Origin: Pseudomonas sp. FP453
GTDB taxonomy: Bacteria; Pseudomonadota; Gammaproteobacteria; Pseudomonadales; Pseudomonadaceae
Assembly (NCBI RefSeq): GCF_030687495.1
Contig: NZ_CP117435.1
Coordinates: 2,112,501 to 2,176,500, forward strand
Length of the DNA stretch: 64,000 bases
Direction: 5' to 3'
A program made the translations under genes and the position numbers. Within the stretch, counting starts at the first letter, position 1, and every line of letters begins with the position of its first letter. Below, piece after piece: positions 10,012 to 19,967 of this stretch. The notes under the pieces are model-generated. The model saw only the letters and a list, made by a program, of their open reading frames with translations, was not told where the DNA came from and did no database searches.

Positions 10012-10982
10012 CCCGCCCAGACGTCGACAGCACCACCCGCGCCGCCGTCGATTGGCTGCTGCGCCTGGAGGCGGCCGGCGAAGACCTGGGCGTGCACCAG
10101 GCCTTCGACACCTGGCTGCACGCCAGCCCGCAGCACGCGGAGGCCTGGCAGCGGGTCGGCAGCCTGTTGCAGCAACCGATTGCCGATCTGCAGCGCGTCG
10201 AAGCCCACAGCCCCGGCCAACTGCGCGCGGCCTCCAAGGCCTTGATGACCCCTGATTCCCCCTCGCGCCGCAGCGTCCTGCGCAGTGGTTTGGCCCTGCT
10301 GGTCTTCGGCGCCAGCGGCGCGGCGATTGTGGATCGCAACCAGCCGCTCAATGGCTTGTGGGCCGACCTGCGTACCGGCACCGGCGAGCGCCGGACATTC
10401 GAGCTGGCCGACGGCAGCCGCCTGAGCCTCAACGCACGCAGCTCGGTAGACATTCAATTCACCGCCCAGCGCCGCGTGGTGCGCCTGCGCGAAGGCCAGG
10501 TGTTTGCTGACGTTGCCGCCGACGCCAACCGCCCGTTCGTAATCACCACCGCCGAGGGCGAGGTCCAGGCCTTGGGCACGCAGTTCTTGGTCAGTCAGGA
10601 GTCTGCCGGCAACCTGGCGTCGGTGCAGTTGCACAGCGTGCAAATCACCACGGCTGGCGGCAGCCAACGGCGGATCGAAGCGGGGCAGGCCGCCTGGTTC
10701 AACGCCGGCGCCGTGCGCCCGGTGGCATTGAGCGTGGCCGGGCGCGTGGATTGGCGTGACGGCCGGGTCGATATCCGTGACGAACCGCTGGGCCTGCTGA
10801 TCGATGCACTGCGGCCCTATGGCCGTGGCGTCCTGCGCATCAGCCCGCAAGCGGCGGCGCTGCGCGTGTATGGCGTTTATCCGTTGGACAATGCCGAGCA
10901 AACCCTGCAATCCCTCGCACAAACCTTCCCGCTGCGTATCCGTCGCTACGGCCCGTGGCTGACCCTGATCGACGTGCAATAA
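10008..10982 (+). CDS. FecR family sigma regulator (unit 2)
   Basis: This is a 324-residue single-pass regulator. The N-terminal cytosolic region has the HAEAWQRVGSLL motif. The membrane segment (about 92-110) is preceded by SRRSVLR with R87-R88. The periplasmic FecR domain includes TGERRTFELADGSRLSLNA, and the C-terminus with VYGVYPLDNAEQTLQSLA resembles the STN-binding half. The ATG overlaps the sigma stop by 4 nt. It should transmit occupancy of the receptor at 11071. Confidence 0.9.
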   Translation: MTRPDVDSTTRAAVDWLLRLEAAGEDLGVHQAFDTWLHASPQHAEAWQRVGSLLQQPIADLQRVEAHSPGQLRAASKALMTPDSPSRRSVLRSGLALLVFGASGAAIVDRNQPLNGLWADLRTGTGERRTFELADGSRLSLNARSSVDIQFTAQRRVVRLREGQVFADVAADANRPFVITTAEGEVQALGTQFLVSQESAGNLASVQLHSVQITTAGGSQRRIEAGQAAWFNAGAVRPVALSVAGRVDWRDGRVDIRDEPLGLLIDALRPYGRGVLRISPQAAALRVYGVYPLDNAEQTLQSLAQTFPLRIRRYGPWLTLIDVQ

Positions 10983-11025
10983 CGAAAAAAACTCACTCGG
11001 CATGAGGGGATCGTGGATCTCGCGA

Positions 11026-11052
11026 GTCAGGGTTAGAGAACGCTAACCTGAC
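11026..11052 (+). promoter_or_regulatory. Hairpin/palindrome between fecR 2 and receptor 2
   Basis: GTCAGGGTTAG and CTAACCTGAC form a near-perfect inverted repeat (one unpaired G) around AGAACG, 18 nt before the receptor start. It could be an operator, an mRNA structure over the start region, or part of the receptor promoter. This spacer lacks a clear counterpart of the GAAAAT block seen after the other fecR genes. Confidence 0.35.
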
Positions 11053-11070
11053 CACGAGTATCCACCCCTT

Positions 11071-13485
11071 ATGGCACCCCAGATGATCCGTCCCAGCCTG
11101 CTGACCTTGGCCCTGGCCCTGGCCGTTATCGGCCAACCCGCCGTGGCCGAGGACAACACCCACGCTTTCGACCTGCCCGCTGCCGCCCTGGGCGACAGCC
11201 TCAGCCGCCTGTCCCGCGAGAGCGGGCGCACGTTGTCCGTCAACCCGGCGTTGCTGCAAGGGCGCCGCGCGGCGGCCGTCCACGGCCAGTTCACCGCCGA
11301 ACAGGCCGTGCAGCAAGCGTTGGCCGGCAGCGGGTTGGGCTTGATCATCACCGAGAACGGCACCTGGAGCCTGTACCTGCTGCCCGAGAGCGGCGCCCTG
11401 AACCTCGGCCCCACCAACATCACCGGGCAGTTGGCGGAAAATGCCTGGGGCCCGGTGGACGGTTACGTCGCCACCCGCAGCGGCACCGCGACCAAGACCG
11501 ACACGCCGATCATGGAAATCCCGCAGACCGTCAACGTGGTCACCGCCGACCAGATCGCCGTGCAAGGCTCACGCAACCTGACCCAGGCCTTGCGCTACAC
11601 GCCGGGCGTGGACACCAACGGCTACACCGACCGCAACACCATCGCCGATGAAGTCGCCAGCCGGGGTTTCGCGCCGACCTTGCTCTACCTCGACGGCGCC
11701 TACCTGCCGTACGCCGGCAGCCTCGGCGGCGCGCCGCAGATCGACCCCTACACCCTGGAGCGCATCGAAGTGCTCAAGGGCCCGGCCTCGGTGCTGTATG
11801 GGCAGAACCAGCCGGGCGGGATGATCAATATGGTCTCCAAGCGGCCCACCACCGAAGCCCGGCACCAGGTCAAATTCGGCGTGGGCAGCTACGAACGGGT
11901 CAACGGCGCGCTGGATTTCAGCGGCCCGCTCGACGAGGCGAAAACCCTCAGTTACCGCTTGATCGCCCTGGCCCGCGACGGCAACGAGATGGTCGACCAT
12001 GCCACCGACAGCCGCACCTTGCTCGCCCCCAGCCTGACCTGGGCACCGAATGACGACACCGCGCTGACCGTCTACGCCCAGCTGCAGCGCGACAAATCCC
12101 TGGCCGACTACCAGGCGCTGCCGGCCATCGGCACGCTGTATCGCAATTCCCAGGGCAAGCGCATCGACCGCAATACCTTCCTCGGCGATTCGGACTGGAA
12201 CAACTACATCCGCGATCAATACGTGCTGGGCTACGACTTCACCCACGCCTTCAGCGACAACCTCGAATACCGCCAGACCGCGCGCTACACCGACGTCAAC
12301 GACCGCTACAAGGGCTTCTACCTGGGCGGCTTCGTGCGCCGCGCCGACAACAGCATCGACGACACCCGCGCCACCCGCACCAAGCTCGACTGGAACCAGC
12401 ACAACTCGGCCTACACCCTCGATAACAACCTGCAATTCAAGTTCGCCACCGGCGCCCTCGACCACACCTTGCTCACCGGCGTCGATCACCGCCAGTTCAC
12501 CCGCAAGTACCAGGGCTACAACCTGTATGGCGTGGAAATCATCGACCTGTACAACCCCACCAACTACCACACCCTCAGCCAGCCCAAGCTGACCACCAAG
12601 TGGGACAACACCATCAAGCAGACCGGCGTGTACGCCCAGGACCAGATCAAGCTCGACCGCTTTATCCTCACCGTCGGCCTGCGCGAAGACTGGGCCGAAG
12701 TGGAAAACCGCGACCTGCTGGCCAACAGCACCGAAGGCCACAAAGACAAGAAACTCACCCGACGCATCGGCCTGACCTATCTCACCGACTTCGGCCTGGC
12801 GCCCTACGTCAGCTACGCCGAATCGTTCTTCCCCACCATTGGCAGCGAGGCGCCGCAGCGCGGTGGTTCGCCGTTCAAACCGGTGGAGGGAGAGCAGTAC
12901 GAAGCGGGGGTCAAATACCAGCCCAACGACAGCGCGTTGCTGACGCTGGCGGTGTTCCAGATCAAGCAGAAAAACGTGCTGACCGGTGACCTGGAGTATC
13001 AGGAATACCAGCTGCAAGCCGGCGAAGTACGTTCACGTGGCGTCGAGTTCGAAGGCAAGGCGCGGGTGGGGCAGGTGGAGTGGATGGGCGCCGTGTCCTA
13101 CCTGGACTCGTTCTACACCAAGAGCAACTACGGCGAGGAGGGCAACCGCAACGAATCCCAGGCGCCTTGGACCGCCAGCACCTGGGTCGATTACCACTTT
13201 GCCGGCGACGCCCTGGCCGGCCTGACCGTGGGCGGCGGCGCGCGCTATACCGGCAAGAAATACGGCAACTCGGCCAACACCTTCAAGACACCGTCGTTTG
13301 TGGTGTATGACACCACCCTCAGCTACGACCTCGGCCGTGTCAGCCCCACCCTTAAAGGCGCAGAAGCCAGCCTGAACGTACAGAACCTGTTTGATCGCGA
13401 GTACGTGTCGGCGTGCAACTACGCGTTTGGTTGCTACTACGGACAAGAACGCACAGCATCAGTAGAAGTGTCCTACGACTGGTAA
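11071..13485 (+). CDS. TonB-dependent siderophore receptor with STN domain, FhuA/FoxA-like (unit 2)
   Basis: This is an 804-residue outer-membrane receptor. The signal peptide is cleaved after PAVA (about 26). STN domain spans about 30-104, a TonB-box-like stretch lies at about 110-118 and the plug at about 140-260 (MEIPQTVNVVTADQI, LERIEVLKGPASVLYGQNQPGG, INMVSKRP). The barrel ends in SYDW. The plug wording and the cysteine pair near the C-terminus (SACNYAFGCYYG) resemble hydroxamate receptors such as FhuA/FoxA, so a ferrichrome- or ferrioxamine-type xenosiderophore is a reasonable guess. A second in-frame ATG at 11083 is an alternative start; neither has a strong ribosome site. Confidence 0.9.
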   Translation: MAPQMIRPSLLTLALALAVIGQPAVAEDNTHAFDLPAAALGDSLSRLSRESGRTLSVNPALLQGRRAAAVHGQFTAEQAVQQALAGSGLGLIITENGTWSLYLLPESGALNLGPTNITGQLAENAWGPVDGYVATRSGTATKTDTPIMEIPQTVNVVTADQIAVQGSRNLTQALRYTPGVDTNGYTDRNTIADEVASRGFAPTLLYLDGAYLPYAGSLGGAPQIDPYTLERIEVLKGPASVLYGQNQPGGMINMVSKRPTTEARHQVKFGVGSYERVNGALDFSGPLDEAKTLSYRLIALARDGNEMVDHATDSRTLLAPSLTWAPNDDTALTVYAQLQRDKSLADYQALPAIGTLYRNSQGKRIDRNTFLGDSDWNNYIRDQYVLGYDFTHAFSDNLEYRQTARYTDVNDRYKGFYLGGFVRRADNSIDDTRATRTKLDWNQHNSAYTLDNNLQFKFATGALDHTLLTGVDHRQFTRKYQGYNLYGVEIIDLYNPTNYHTLSQPKLTTKWDNTIKQTGVYAQDQIKLDRFILTVGLREDWAEVENRDLLANSTEGHKDKKLTRRIGLTYLTDFGLAPYVSYAESFFPTIGSEAPQRGGSPFKPVEGEQYEAGVKYQPNDSALLTLAVFQIKQKNVLTGDLEYQEYQLQAGEVRSRGVEFEGKARVGQVEWMGAVSYLDSFYTKSNYGEEGNRNESQAPWTASTWVDYHFAGDALAGLTVGGGARYTGKKYGNSANTFKTPSFVVYDTTLSYDLGRVSPTLKGAEASLNVQNLFDREYVSACNYAFGCYYGQERTASVEVSYDW

Positions 13486-13491
13486 AACCAC

Positions 13492-13597
13492 TGTGGCGAG
13501 GGAGCTTGCTCCCGCTGGGCCGCGAAGCGGCCCCCGCTCTTTGTTCAAAAAGCTGGGACTGCTGCGCAGTCCAACGGGAGCAAGCTCCCTCGCCACA
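13492..13597. repeat. REPIN: inverted pair of REP elements
   Basis: Two REP arms, TGTGGCGAGGGAGCTTGCTC at the left end and its complement ending at 13597, face each other across a CG-rich spacer that itself contains GGGCCGCGAAGCGGCCC. The first 49 nt (13492-13540) are identical to the REP at 18418-18466. It lies between the convergent ends of two receptor genes and may also act as a 3' transcript stabiliser. Confidence 0.85.
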
Positions 13598-13633
13598 GGT
13601 TACTGTTTACTCTTCAACTGTTGCCGCAACGCC

Positions 13634-15859
13634 TTAGAAATCCACCGACGCCGACAACTTGGCCACCCGCGGATCACCCTGGCTGAGGAATCCGCCTTGC
13701 GCCGATTCCCAGTATTTCGCATTGGCAACGTTTTCCACGGTCGCGCCTACAGTGACATCCCGCTGCGCCACCTTGAAGTTGTAGCGCGCCCCCACATCGA
13801 AGCGGTTCCACGCCGGCAGGCTGAGGTTGTTGGCCGCATCCGCGTACTGGCCACCGGTGCGCAGCATGCGCCCATTGAGGCTCACACCTTGCAGGCCCGG
13901 CACATCCCAATCCACCCCGGCGTTGAGCTGGAACGAAGGCACGCCGATGGCACGGTTGCCATCGTTGGCGCCGTTCTGCGTGTCCTTGAGTTCGGTCTTC
14001 ATCACCGTCACACCGCCGAGCAAACGCAGGCCGCTGACCGGTTCGCCGAACACGTTGAGCTCCACGCCCTTGTTGATTTGCAAGCCTTCGCGCACGTAGC
14101 GCGCAGTGGTCGCATCGACGACTTCGGAGTAACCGGCCCCCGGCTGTTCGATACGGTAAACACCCAGCGTGGCGCCGTAGGTGCCCATATCGACCTTGAC
14201 GCCCGCTTCAATCTGCTTGGAGCGTGCGGGTGCATAGGCTTGTCCGCCGCCGATGATCGTCCGTTCACCCAGTTTCAGCGGCGACGTCGGCCCCTGGGCC
14301 AAGCCTTCGATGCGGTTGACGTACACCGACACATGCTCCCACGGCTTGAACACCAGGCCGTAGACCGGCGTGGTGATCGACTCGTCATAGTTCGCCGTGC
14401 GCGTGCCGCTCGCGTAGTTGTAACCCTGCACCACCATCTGCTGGCGACGGGCGCCAACGGTCACCAACAAGCGGTCATCGAAGAAACCAAAGGTGTCGGA
14501 AACCGCCGCGCTGCGCACAAAAGTCTTCGCGGTAATTTCCGGGTCGCTGAAGTCCGTGCCCGGGGTGTTGCGTGGGTTGTTCAAGGCCGGCGGCGCGCCG
14601 GTCACCGGGTTGTAGATATTGGTGGTGGTCTTGCCGCTGGCAAACACATAAGCGTTGCGCGCCTGGGTCCAGGTCCCGGCCAGGCCGAAGTTGAGGCGAT
14701 GGCTCACCGCACCGGTCTGGAACTTGCCGTTCAGGCCCGTCATCAGGCTGCTGTTGTCTTCTTCGTGGGCGATGGTCGAACCGCTGGCGGTGGCGTTGCC
14801 GAGGTTGTCGGTGAGGGTTACCGACGAGTAACGCCCCATTTCACGAGTGTGCTTGACCCCGCCTGCCGCGTACGCCGTCCAGGTGTCGTTCAGGTCGTAC
14901 TCGGCACGCAGCATGCCCAGGGTGTCTTCCAGGTTGGTACTGCTCCAGCTCGGCGCGTAGTTGGTGTCAGCCGACGGCGCATCCGGGATGTGGGTGGCGG
15001 TGCCGGTAAAGACCGAGTTGCGCCCACCGTTGATATGCTCCTTCTGGTACACAAAGTCGCCGGACACACGCAACGCATCGCCACGGTAGTCCAGGCCCAC
15101 CGCAAACAGCTTCGAGCGCTGGTTTTCATCATCGATGCCGGTATCGCCTTCGCGCTGGGACAGGTTCACCCGTGCGCCAAACTGATGGTCTTCACCAAAG
15201 CGCTGGCCAATGTCCAAGTGCTCACCCACCCGGCCATCGCTGCTGATGTCGGTGCTGAAACGGCGCAACGGCAGATCATCGGCGCGCTTGGGTTGCAGGT
15301 TCACGCCGCCGCCAATCCCCGAACCGGTGGGGCTCACGCCGTTGATAAAGGCATTCGGGCCCTTGAACACTTCGACCCGTTCCAGGGCGTCGGTGGAGAT
15401 GATCTGGCGCGGCAGGATGCCGTACAGACCGTTGTAGGACATATCGTCGCCATTCAGGGGCAAGCCGCGAATCATGAAGGTCTGCGCCTGGTTGGCATAC
15501 CCCGACGCCTGGCGCACGGACGAGTCATTGAGCAGCACATCGCCGACGGTTTCGGCCTGCTGGTCGCGGATCAGTTTCTCGGTGTAGGAAGACATGCTGA
15601 ACGGCACGTCCATGATGTCCTGGTTGCCCAACACCCCCAACTGGCCACCGCGTGCCACCTGGCCGCCGGCGTACACCGGGGGCAGGGCGCTTGGCGCGGG
15701 CGCGTCGGCGCTGATGTTGGTGGCGCCCAATTCCAGGGTGTTGCCGTCCTGACGGTTGTTCGCATCCTGCGGGGTGGCTGGGGTGGCGGCATGAGCAGTG
15801 ATGCCCAGGGAGCAGCACAGGGCGAGCAGGGTCGGACGAAACGGAATAGGGAAGGGCAT
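13634..15859 (-). CDS. TonB-dependent receptor without STN domain
   Basis: This is a 741-residue outer-membrane receptor. After the signal peptide (cleaved near TAHA, about residue 23) comes a short linker with TLELGATNIS (TonB-box-like). Next is the plug (LGNQDIMDVPFSMSSYTEKL, LERVEVFKGPNAFINGVSP, GGGVNLQPKR), then a barrel ending in SVDF. No STN domain is present, so it should not signal to a FecR. It has its own Fur-like box and no sigma gene. The plug type recalls ferrichrome/FcuA-like receptors, but the ligand is not determined. Start at 15859 places a signal peptide at the N-terminus; the frame continues upstream through the promoter and is rejected there. Confidence 0.9.
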   Translation of the reverse strand: MPFPIPFRPTLLALCCSLGITAHAATPATPQDANNRQDGNTLELGATNISADAPAPSALPPVYAGGQVARGGQLGVLGNQDIMDVPFSMSSYTEKLIRDQQAETVGDVLLNDSSVRQASGYANQAQTFMIRGLPLNGDDMSYNGLYGILPRQIISTDALERVEVFKGPNAFINGVSPTGSGIGGGVNLQPKRADDLPLRRFSTDISSDGRVGEHLDIGQRFGEDHQFGARVNLSQREGDTGIDDENQRSKLFAVGLDYRGDALRVSGDFVYQKEHINGGRNSVFTGTATHIPDAPSADTNYAPSWSSTNLEDTLGMLRAEYDLNDTWTAYAAGGVKHTREMGRYSSVTLTDNLGNATASGSTIAHEEDNSSLMTGLNGKFQTGAVSHRLNFGLAGTWTQARNAYVFASGKTTTNIYNPVTGAPPALNNPRNTPGTDFSDPEITAKTFVRSAAVSDTFGFFDDRLLVTVGARRQQMVVQGYNYASGTRTANYDESITTPVYGLVFKPWEHVSVYVNRIEGLAQGPTSPLKLGERTIIGGGQAYAPARSKQIEAGVKVDMGTYGATLGVYRIEQPGAGYSEVVDATTARYVREGLQINKGVELNVFGEPVSGLRLLGGVTVMKTELKDTQNGANDGNRAIGVPSFQLNAGVDWDVPGLQGVSLNGRMLRTGGQYADAANNLSLPAWNRFDVGARYNFKVAQRDVTVGATVENVANAKYWESAQGGFLSQGDPRVAKLSASVDF

Positions 15860-15925
15860 GGGCGATCCAGTGAGGAAAAGGGCAACAAACGTTGCGCGTC
15901 CTCGCTGCGCGGATACGACTCCGGT

Positions 15926-15944
15926 GCGAATGATAGTGATTGTT
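15926..15944 (-). promoter_or_regulatory. Putative Fur box upstream of orphan receptor
   Basis: GCGAATGATAGTGATTGTT (written on the + strand) matches the Fur consensus at 13 of 19 positions. It lies 66 nt before the start of the - strand receptor, consistent with direct iron repression. Confidence 0.6.
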
Positions 15945-16040
15945 ATTAACGTCACGCAACAAATATTTACTTTCGCGGTCTGCGTGCCCACATAGCCGAG
16001 TAGAATCACGCCCTGATAGCGATTCCTGAGGTGCGGTACG

Positions 16041-18398
16041 GTGGATTTACAGCAGGGTTTTGTCCTGACCCGGCATTGGCGCGACACCCCGGCGGGCACG
16101 GAGGTCAGCTTCTGGCTGGCCACCGATCAAGGCCCACGGCTTGTACGCCTCCCCGTGCAGACCTCGGTGATGTTCATCCCCGAAGCCCACCGCAAGCCGC
16201 TCGACTGGCTGCTCAAGGGCGAGCGCGACATCGAATTGCGCCCCCTGGAATTGCTGGATTTCCACCACCGCAAGGTCCTCGGCCTCTACACCCGCCAGCA
16301 CCGCCAGGCGATGGACGTGGAAAAACGCCTGCGCGCCGCCGGTGTCGACGTCTACGAAGGCGACGTACGCCCGCCCGAGCGCTACATGATGGAACGCTTC
16401 ATCACCGCGCCCGTGTGGTTCGGCGGCACGCCGGATGCCAACGGTGTGTTGACGGATGCGCAGATGAAACCCGCGCCCGACTACCGCCCGGCGCTCAAAC
16501 TGGTGTCCCTGGACATCGAGACCACCGCCAAGGGCGAGCTCTATTCCATCGCCCTCGAAGGCTGCGGCGAGCGCCAGGTGTACATGCTCGGCCCGCCGAA
16601 CCAGACCACGGCGGTGGACTTCAAGCTCGACTACTGCGACACCCGCGCCCAACTGCTCGAACGCCTCAACCACTGGCTGGCCACCTTTGATCCCGATGCA
16701 ATCATCGGCTGGAACGTGGTGCAGTTCGACCTGCGCGTGCTCCACGAACACGCCCAGCGCCTCAACGTGCCGCTGCTGCTCGGGCGTGGCGGCGAGGCCA
16801 TGACCTGGCGCGAACACGGCAGCCGCAACCACTACTTCGCCGCAGCGGCGGGGCGCTTGATCATCGACGGCATCGAGGGCCTGCGTTCGGCGACCTGGAG
16901 CTTTGAATCCTTCAGCCTGGAAAACGTCGCGCAAACCCTGCTCGGCGAAGGCAAGGACATCTCCACGCCGTACCAGCGCATGGACGAAATCAACCGCATG
17001 TTCGCCGAGGACAAGCCCGCCCTGGCGCGCTACAACCTCAAGGACTGCGAACTGGTCACGCGGATTTTCGCCAAGACCGAACTGCTCACCTTCCTGCTCG
17101 AACGCGCCAGCGTCACCGGCTTGCCGGCCGACCGCAACGGCGGCTCGGTCGCCGCGTTCACCCACCTGTACATGCCGCTGATGCACCGCCAGGGTTTCGT
17201 CGCGCCGAACCTGGGGGACAAACCGCCCCAGGCCAGCCCCGGCGGATTTGTCATGGACTCGCGCCCCGGCCTCTACGAATCGGTGCTGGTGCTCGACTAC
17301 AAAAGCCTCTACCCGTCGATCATCCGCAGCTTCCTGATCGACCCGGTGGGCCTGATCGAAGGCCTCAAATACCCCGACGACAGCCAGTCGGTGGAAGGCT
17401 TTCGCGGCGCGTGTTTCTCGCGCACCCGGCACTGCTTGCCGGCCATCGTCGCGCGGGTGTCCGAGGGCCGCGAAGAAGCCAAGCGCGAACACAACGCGCC
17501 GTTGTCCCAGGCGCTGAAAATCATCATGAACGCCTTCTACGGCGTGCTCGGCTCCAGCGGTTGCCGCTTCTTCGACACGCGGCTGGCGTCGTCCATCACG
17601 ATGCGCGGCCACCAGATCATGCGCCAGACCCGCGCCCTGGTCGAAGCCCAGGGTTATGAGGTGATCTACGGCGACACCGACTCCACCTTCGTCTGGCTCG
17701 GCAGCAAGCATTCCCAGGAGGACGCCGGGCGCATCGGCCGCGCCTTGGTGCAGCACGTCAACGACTGGTGGCGCGAGCACCTGCGCAGCGAGTTCGGCCT
17801 GCAAAGCGCGCTGGAACTGCAATACGAAACCCACTTCAGCCGCTTCCTCATGCCGACCATCCGCGGCGCCGAGGAGGGCAGCAAAAAACGCTACGCCGGC
17901 CTGGTCACGCACAGCGATGGCCGCGAAGAAATGGTCTACAAAGGCCTGGAAACCGTGCGCAGCGACTGGTCGCCCCTGGCCCGCCGGTTCCAGCAGGAAC
18001 TCTACCAGCGCATCTTCCACCGCCAGCCGCACCAGGACTACATCCGCGACTACGTGCAGCGCACCTTGAGTGGCGAATTCGACGAGTTGCTGATCTACCG
18101 CAAGCGCCTGCGCCGCCAGCTGGACGACTACGAACGCAACGTGCCACCCCACGTGCGCGCCGCGCGCCTGGCGGACGACTACAACGACCGCCTCGGGCGT
18201 CCGCGCCAGTACCAGCGCGGAGGCTGGATCAGCTACGTGATCACGGTCAACGGCCCGGAACCCCTGGAAACCCGCCAGGCGCCTATCGACTACGATCACT
18301 ATGTCACTCGCCAACTACAGCCCGTCGCCGATGCCATCCTGCCGTTCGTGAACGATGATTTCAGCACCCTGGTCGGCGGCCAGATGGGCCTGTTCTAA
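16041..18398 (+). CDS. polB: DNA polymerase II (family B)
   Basis: This 785-residue family B polymerase acts in SOS repair and translesion synthesis. The 3'-5' exonuclease site is intact (LDIETT, D158 and E160). The polymerase motifs are intact: A is [10 protein letters not shown] with D419, and C is YGDTDS with D545 and D547, the same numbers as the E. coli catalytic aspartates. Length equals the E. coli enzyme. The start is a GTG with GAGGTG 7 nt upstream. I looked for a LexA box (CTG-N10-CAG) in the upstream 80 nt and saw none. It is divergent from the orphan receptor gene and unrelated to its iron-uptake neighbours. Confidence 0.96.
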   Translation: MDLQQGFVLTRHWRDTPAGTEVSFWLATDQGPRLVRLPVQTSVMFIPEAHRKPLDWLLKGERDIELRPLELLDFHHRKVLGLYTRQHRQAMDVEKRLRAAGVDVYEGDVRPPERYMMERFITAPVWFGGTPDANGVLTDAQMKPAPDYRPALKLVSLDIETTAKGELYSIALEGCGERQVYMLGPPNQTTAVDFKLDYCDTRAQLLERLNHWLATFDPDAIIGWNVVQFDLRVLHEHAQRLNVPLLLGRGGEAMTWREHGSRNHYFAAAAGRLIIDGIEGLRSATWSFESFSLENVAQTLLGEGKDISTPYQRMDEINRMFAEDKPALARYNLKDCELVTRIFAKTELLTFLLERASVTGLPADRNGGSVAAFTHLYMPLMHRQGFVAPNLGDKPPQASPGGFVMDSRPGLYESVLVLDYKSLYPSIIRSFLIDPVGLIEGLKYPDDSQSVEGFRGACFSRTRHCLPAIVARVSEGREEAKREHNAPLSQALKIIMNAFYGVLGSSGCRFFDTRLASSITMRGHQIMRQTRALVEAQGYEVIYGDTDSTFVWLGSKHSQEDAGRIGRALVQHVNDWWREHLRSEFGLQSALELQYETHFSRFLMPTIRGAEEGSKKRYAGLVTHSDGREEMVYKGLETVRSDWSPLARRFQQELYQRIFHRQPHQDYIRDYVQRTLSGEFDELLIYRKRLRRQLDDYERNVPPHVRAARLADDYNDRLGRPRQYQRGGWISYVITVNGPEPLETRQAPIDYDHYVTRQLQPVADAILPFVNDDFSTLVGGQMGLF

Positions 18399-18416
18399 CC
18401 ACGGATATAAAATCAC

Positions 18417-18466
18417 CTGTGGCGAGGGAGCTTGCTCCCGCTGGGCCGCGAAGCGGCCCCCGCTCT
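18417..18466. repeat. REP element
   Basis: This single copy contains GGGAGCTTGCTCCCG and GGGCCGCGAAGCGGCCC hairpins and is identical over about 50 nt to the left half of the REPIN at 13492. It lies between polB and the GST gene. Confidence 0.85.
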
Positions 18467-18493
18467 CGCACCATTCCCCCGGAGGGACCGCTT

Positions 18494-19126
18494 ATGTACA
18501 CGCTCTACGGCATCGACGAATCCGGCTCGTGCATGATCGAAATCGCCCTGCAACGTTGCGCGGTGCCCTGGCGCCGAATCGACGCCGCATCATGGGCAGA
18601 GGGCGCTGGCAGTGATGAACTGGCGCGCATCAACCCGCTCAAGCAAGTACCCACCTTGCTCACGCCCGGTGGCCAGGTGCTGACTGAAAGCGCAGCGATC
18701 CTGATCCACCTCGGCCTGGAATTTCCCGCCTCCGAATTGCTGGCCGGCAACCGCGCGCAGATCATTCGCGGGCTGGTGTACATCGCCGCCAATTGCTACT
18801 CGGCCATCGGCATCATCGACTACCCGCAACGCTGGCTCGGCAACGTCAACGAAACCGTGCAGGCGCAACTGGTCACCGGCACCCGGCGCTATCTGCACCA
18901 GGCCTGGGTGGTGTTTGCCGATCAGTTTGCCGGGCAGTTGTTCGCCCCCAACGACACGCCGAATGCACTGGGCCTGATGGCGGCAGCGGTGTCGCGCTGG
19001 GATGAGTCGCGGGAGGCCTTGAACGGCCTGGCCCCGGGCTTTGCCCAGAGCCTGGCGCAGGTGGACGCCGATCCCGTTGTAGCGCCCGTGTTTGCGCGGC
19101 ATTGGCCGGACTGGAAGGTCTCATGA
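18494..19126 (+). CDS. Glutathione S-transferase family protein
   Basis: This 210-residue cytosolic protein has an N-terminal thioredoxin-like GST domain (MYTLYGIDESGSCMIEIAL; INPLKQVPTLL with the cis-proline; LTESAAILIHL) and an all-helical C-terminal domain. S14 or C15 near the N-terminus may activate glutathione. The substrate is unknown. ATG at 18494 has GGAGGG 7 nt upstream. A longer frame starting inside the REP element is an artefact. Confidence 0.88.
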   Translation: MYTLYGIDESGSCMIEIALQRCAVPWRRIDAASWAEGAGSDELARINPLKQVPTLLTPGGQVLTESAAILIHLGLEFPASELLAGNRAQIIRGLVYIAANCYSAIGIIDYPQRWLGNVNETVQAQLVTGTRRYLHQAWVVFADQFAGQLFAPNDTPNALGLMAAAVSRWDESREALNGLAPGFAQSLAQVDADPVVAPVFARHWPDWKVS

Positions 19127-19291
19127 TGTTTCCGCAATCAGTGGAAACAATCACCGCGCAGGCGCCTCAAGCCCTTGCGTAGCGGGCGTCCTGACCTACG
19201 CTTTCTTAAAGTGGTGTAGGAATCATCCTTGAATTTGACTGTCGCAGACATGAAACTCAAGAACCCTGCACGGAATTAGAAGGAGGTGCGC

Positions 19292-19867
19292 ATGCTCATC
19301 CGGTCGCTGACCCTGGCTACCTTGATGGTTTTTACGGGGCCGCTGTTGGCCGCTGATGATACCAACCCACTCAAGCAGGACGTGGGCAAAGCCCGTCCGC
19401 TGATCGTGGTGGAGCTTGATTCCGGTAACGCCACCTTGACCACGCTCAAGAAGCAACTCGACGAGGCTGCCAACAAGCAAGCCTTCGAAGCACGCAGCAT
19501 GGTGTTCTACACCGTGAAGTTCGGCAGCATTGGCGCCGAAGGGGAGAAGTTCGCCAAGGACGCCAAGGACAACAAGAAACTCACGCCGCCAGAAACCAAC
19601 GCCCTGATCCGCGCCCTCAAGCTGGGTGCCGGCAGCGGCACCAAGGTCATCCTGGTGGGCAAGGATGGCGAGAAGAAACTCGAGAAGACCGTGCCACCGG
19701 ATACCCTCGACCTGAAGGAATTCTTCAGCACCATCGACCAGATGCCCATGGCGGAAAAAGAAACCGCCGCCGCCGCAGAACCCGAACCGGCCGCACCGGC
19801 CCCCGCCAAAGGCGCCAAACCGGCCAAGGCCGGCAGCAAGCCTGCGCCGCAACAACTGGACGATTGA
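19292..19867 (+). CDS. DUF4174 domain periplasmic protein
   Basis: This 191-residue protein has a signal peptide (cleaved after LLAA, about 21). The domain carries RPLIVVELDSGNATLTTLKKQL and TKVILVGKDGEKKLEK, which I recognise as the DUF4174 pattern (thioredoxin-like, function unknown). The C-terminal tail is low-complexity Ala/Pro/Lys. AGGAGG 5 nt before ATG decides the start. It stands alone between the GST gene and the third iron-signalling unit. Confidence 0.75.
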   Translation: MLIRSLTLATLMVFTGPLLAADDTNPLKQDVGKARPLIVVELDSGNATLTTLKKQLDEAANKQAFEARSMVFYTVKFGSIGAEGEKFAKDAKDNKKLTPPETNALIRALKLGAGSGTKVILVGKDGEKKLEKTVPPDTLDLKEFFSTIDQMPMAEKETAAAAEPEPAAPAPAKGAKPAKAGSKPAPQQLDD

Positions 19868-19875
19868 CCCGCGCC

Positions 19876-19898
19876 AGGAGCCGGTTCCCCCGGCTCCT
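19876..19898 (+). terminator. Hairpin after DUF4174 gene
   Basis: AGGAGCCG pairs with CGGCTCCT around a 7-nt loop just after the stop. No T-run follows, so intrinsic termination is uncertain. Confidence 0.4.
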
Positions 19899-19921
19899 AC
19901 CGCAGACACCTTGCGAAACAT

Positions 19922-19938
19922 ATGATAACCGTTATCAT
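19922..19938 (+). promoter_or_regulatory. Fur box upstream of third ECF sigma gene
   Basis: ATGATAAC-C-GTTATCAT is a perfect 8-1-8 palindrome containing TGATAAC-n-GTTATCA, close to the 7-1-7 form of the Fur site. It lies 29 nt before the sigma start. Confidence 0.8.
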
Positions 19939-19967
19939 TTGCGCATCATTCCTTGTGCGCGCCTCCC

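Noticed and set aside
15960..16040. LexA box upstream of polB
   Set aside because: CTGATAGCGATTCCTG looks partly similar but lacks the CTG-N10-CAG symmetry.
6798..18314. Very long antisense frames, e.g. 6798-8843 (-), 11569-13017 (-), 13493-15949 (+) and 16047-18314 (-)
   Set aside because: Each mirrors a receptor gene or polB; translations show no recognisable domain and the sense genes are unambiguous.
18419..18493. Longer GST start, and a similar start at 13493
   Set aside because: Both come from the same REP element reading MARELAPAGPRSGPRS; the real GST start has GGAGGG upstream.
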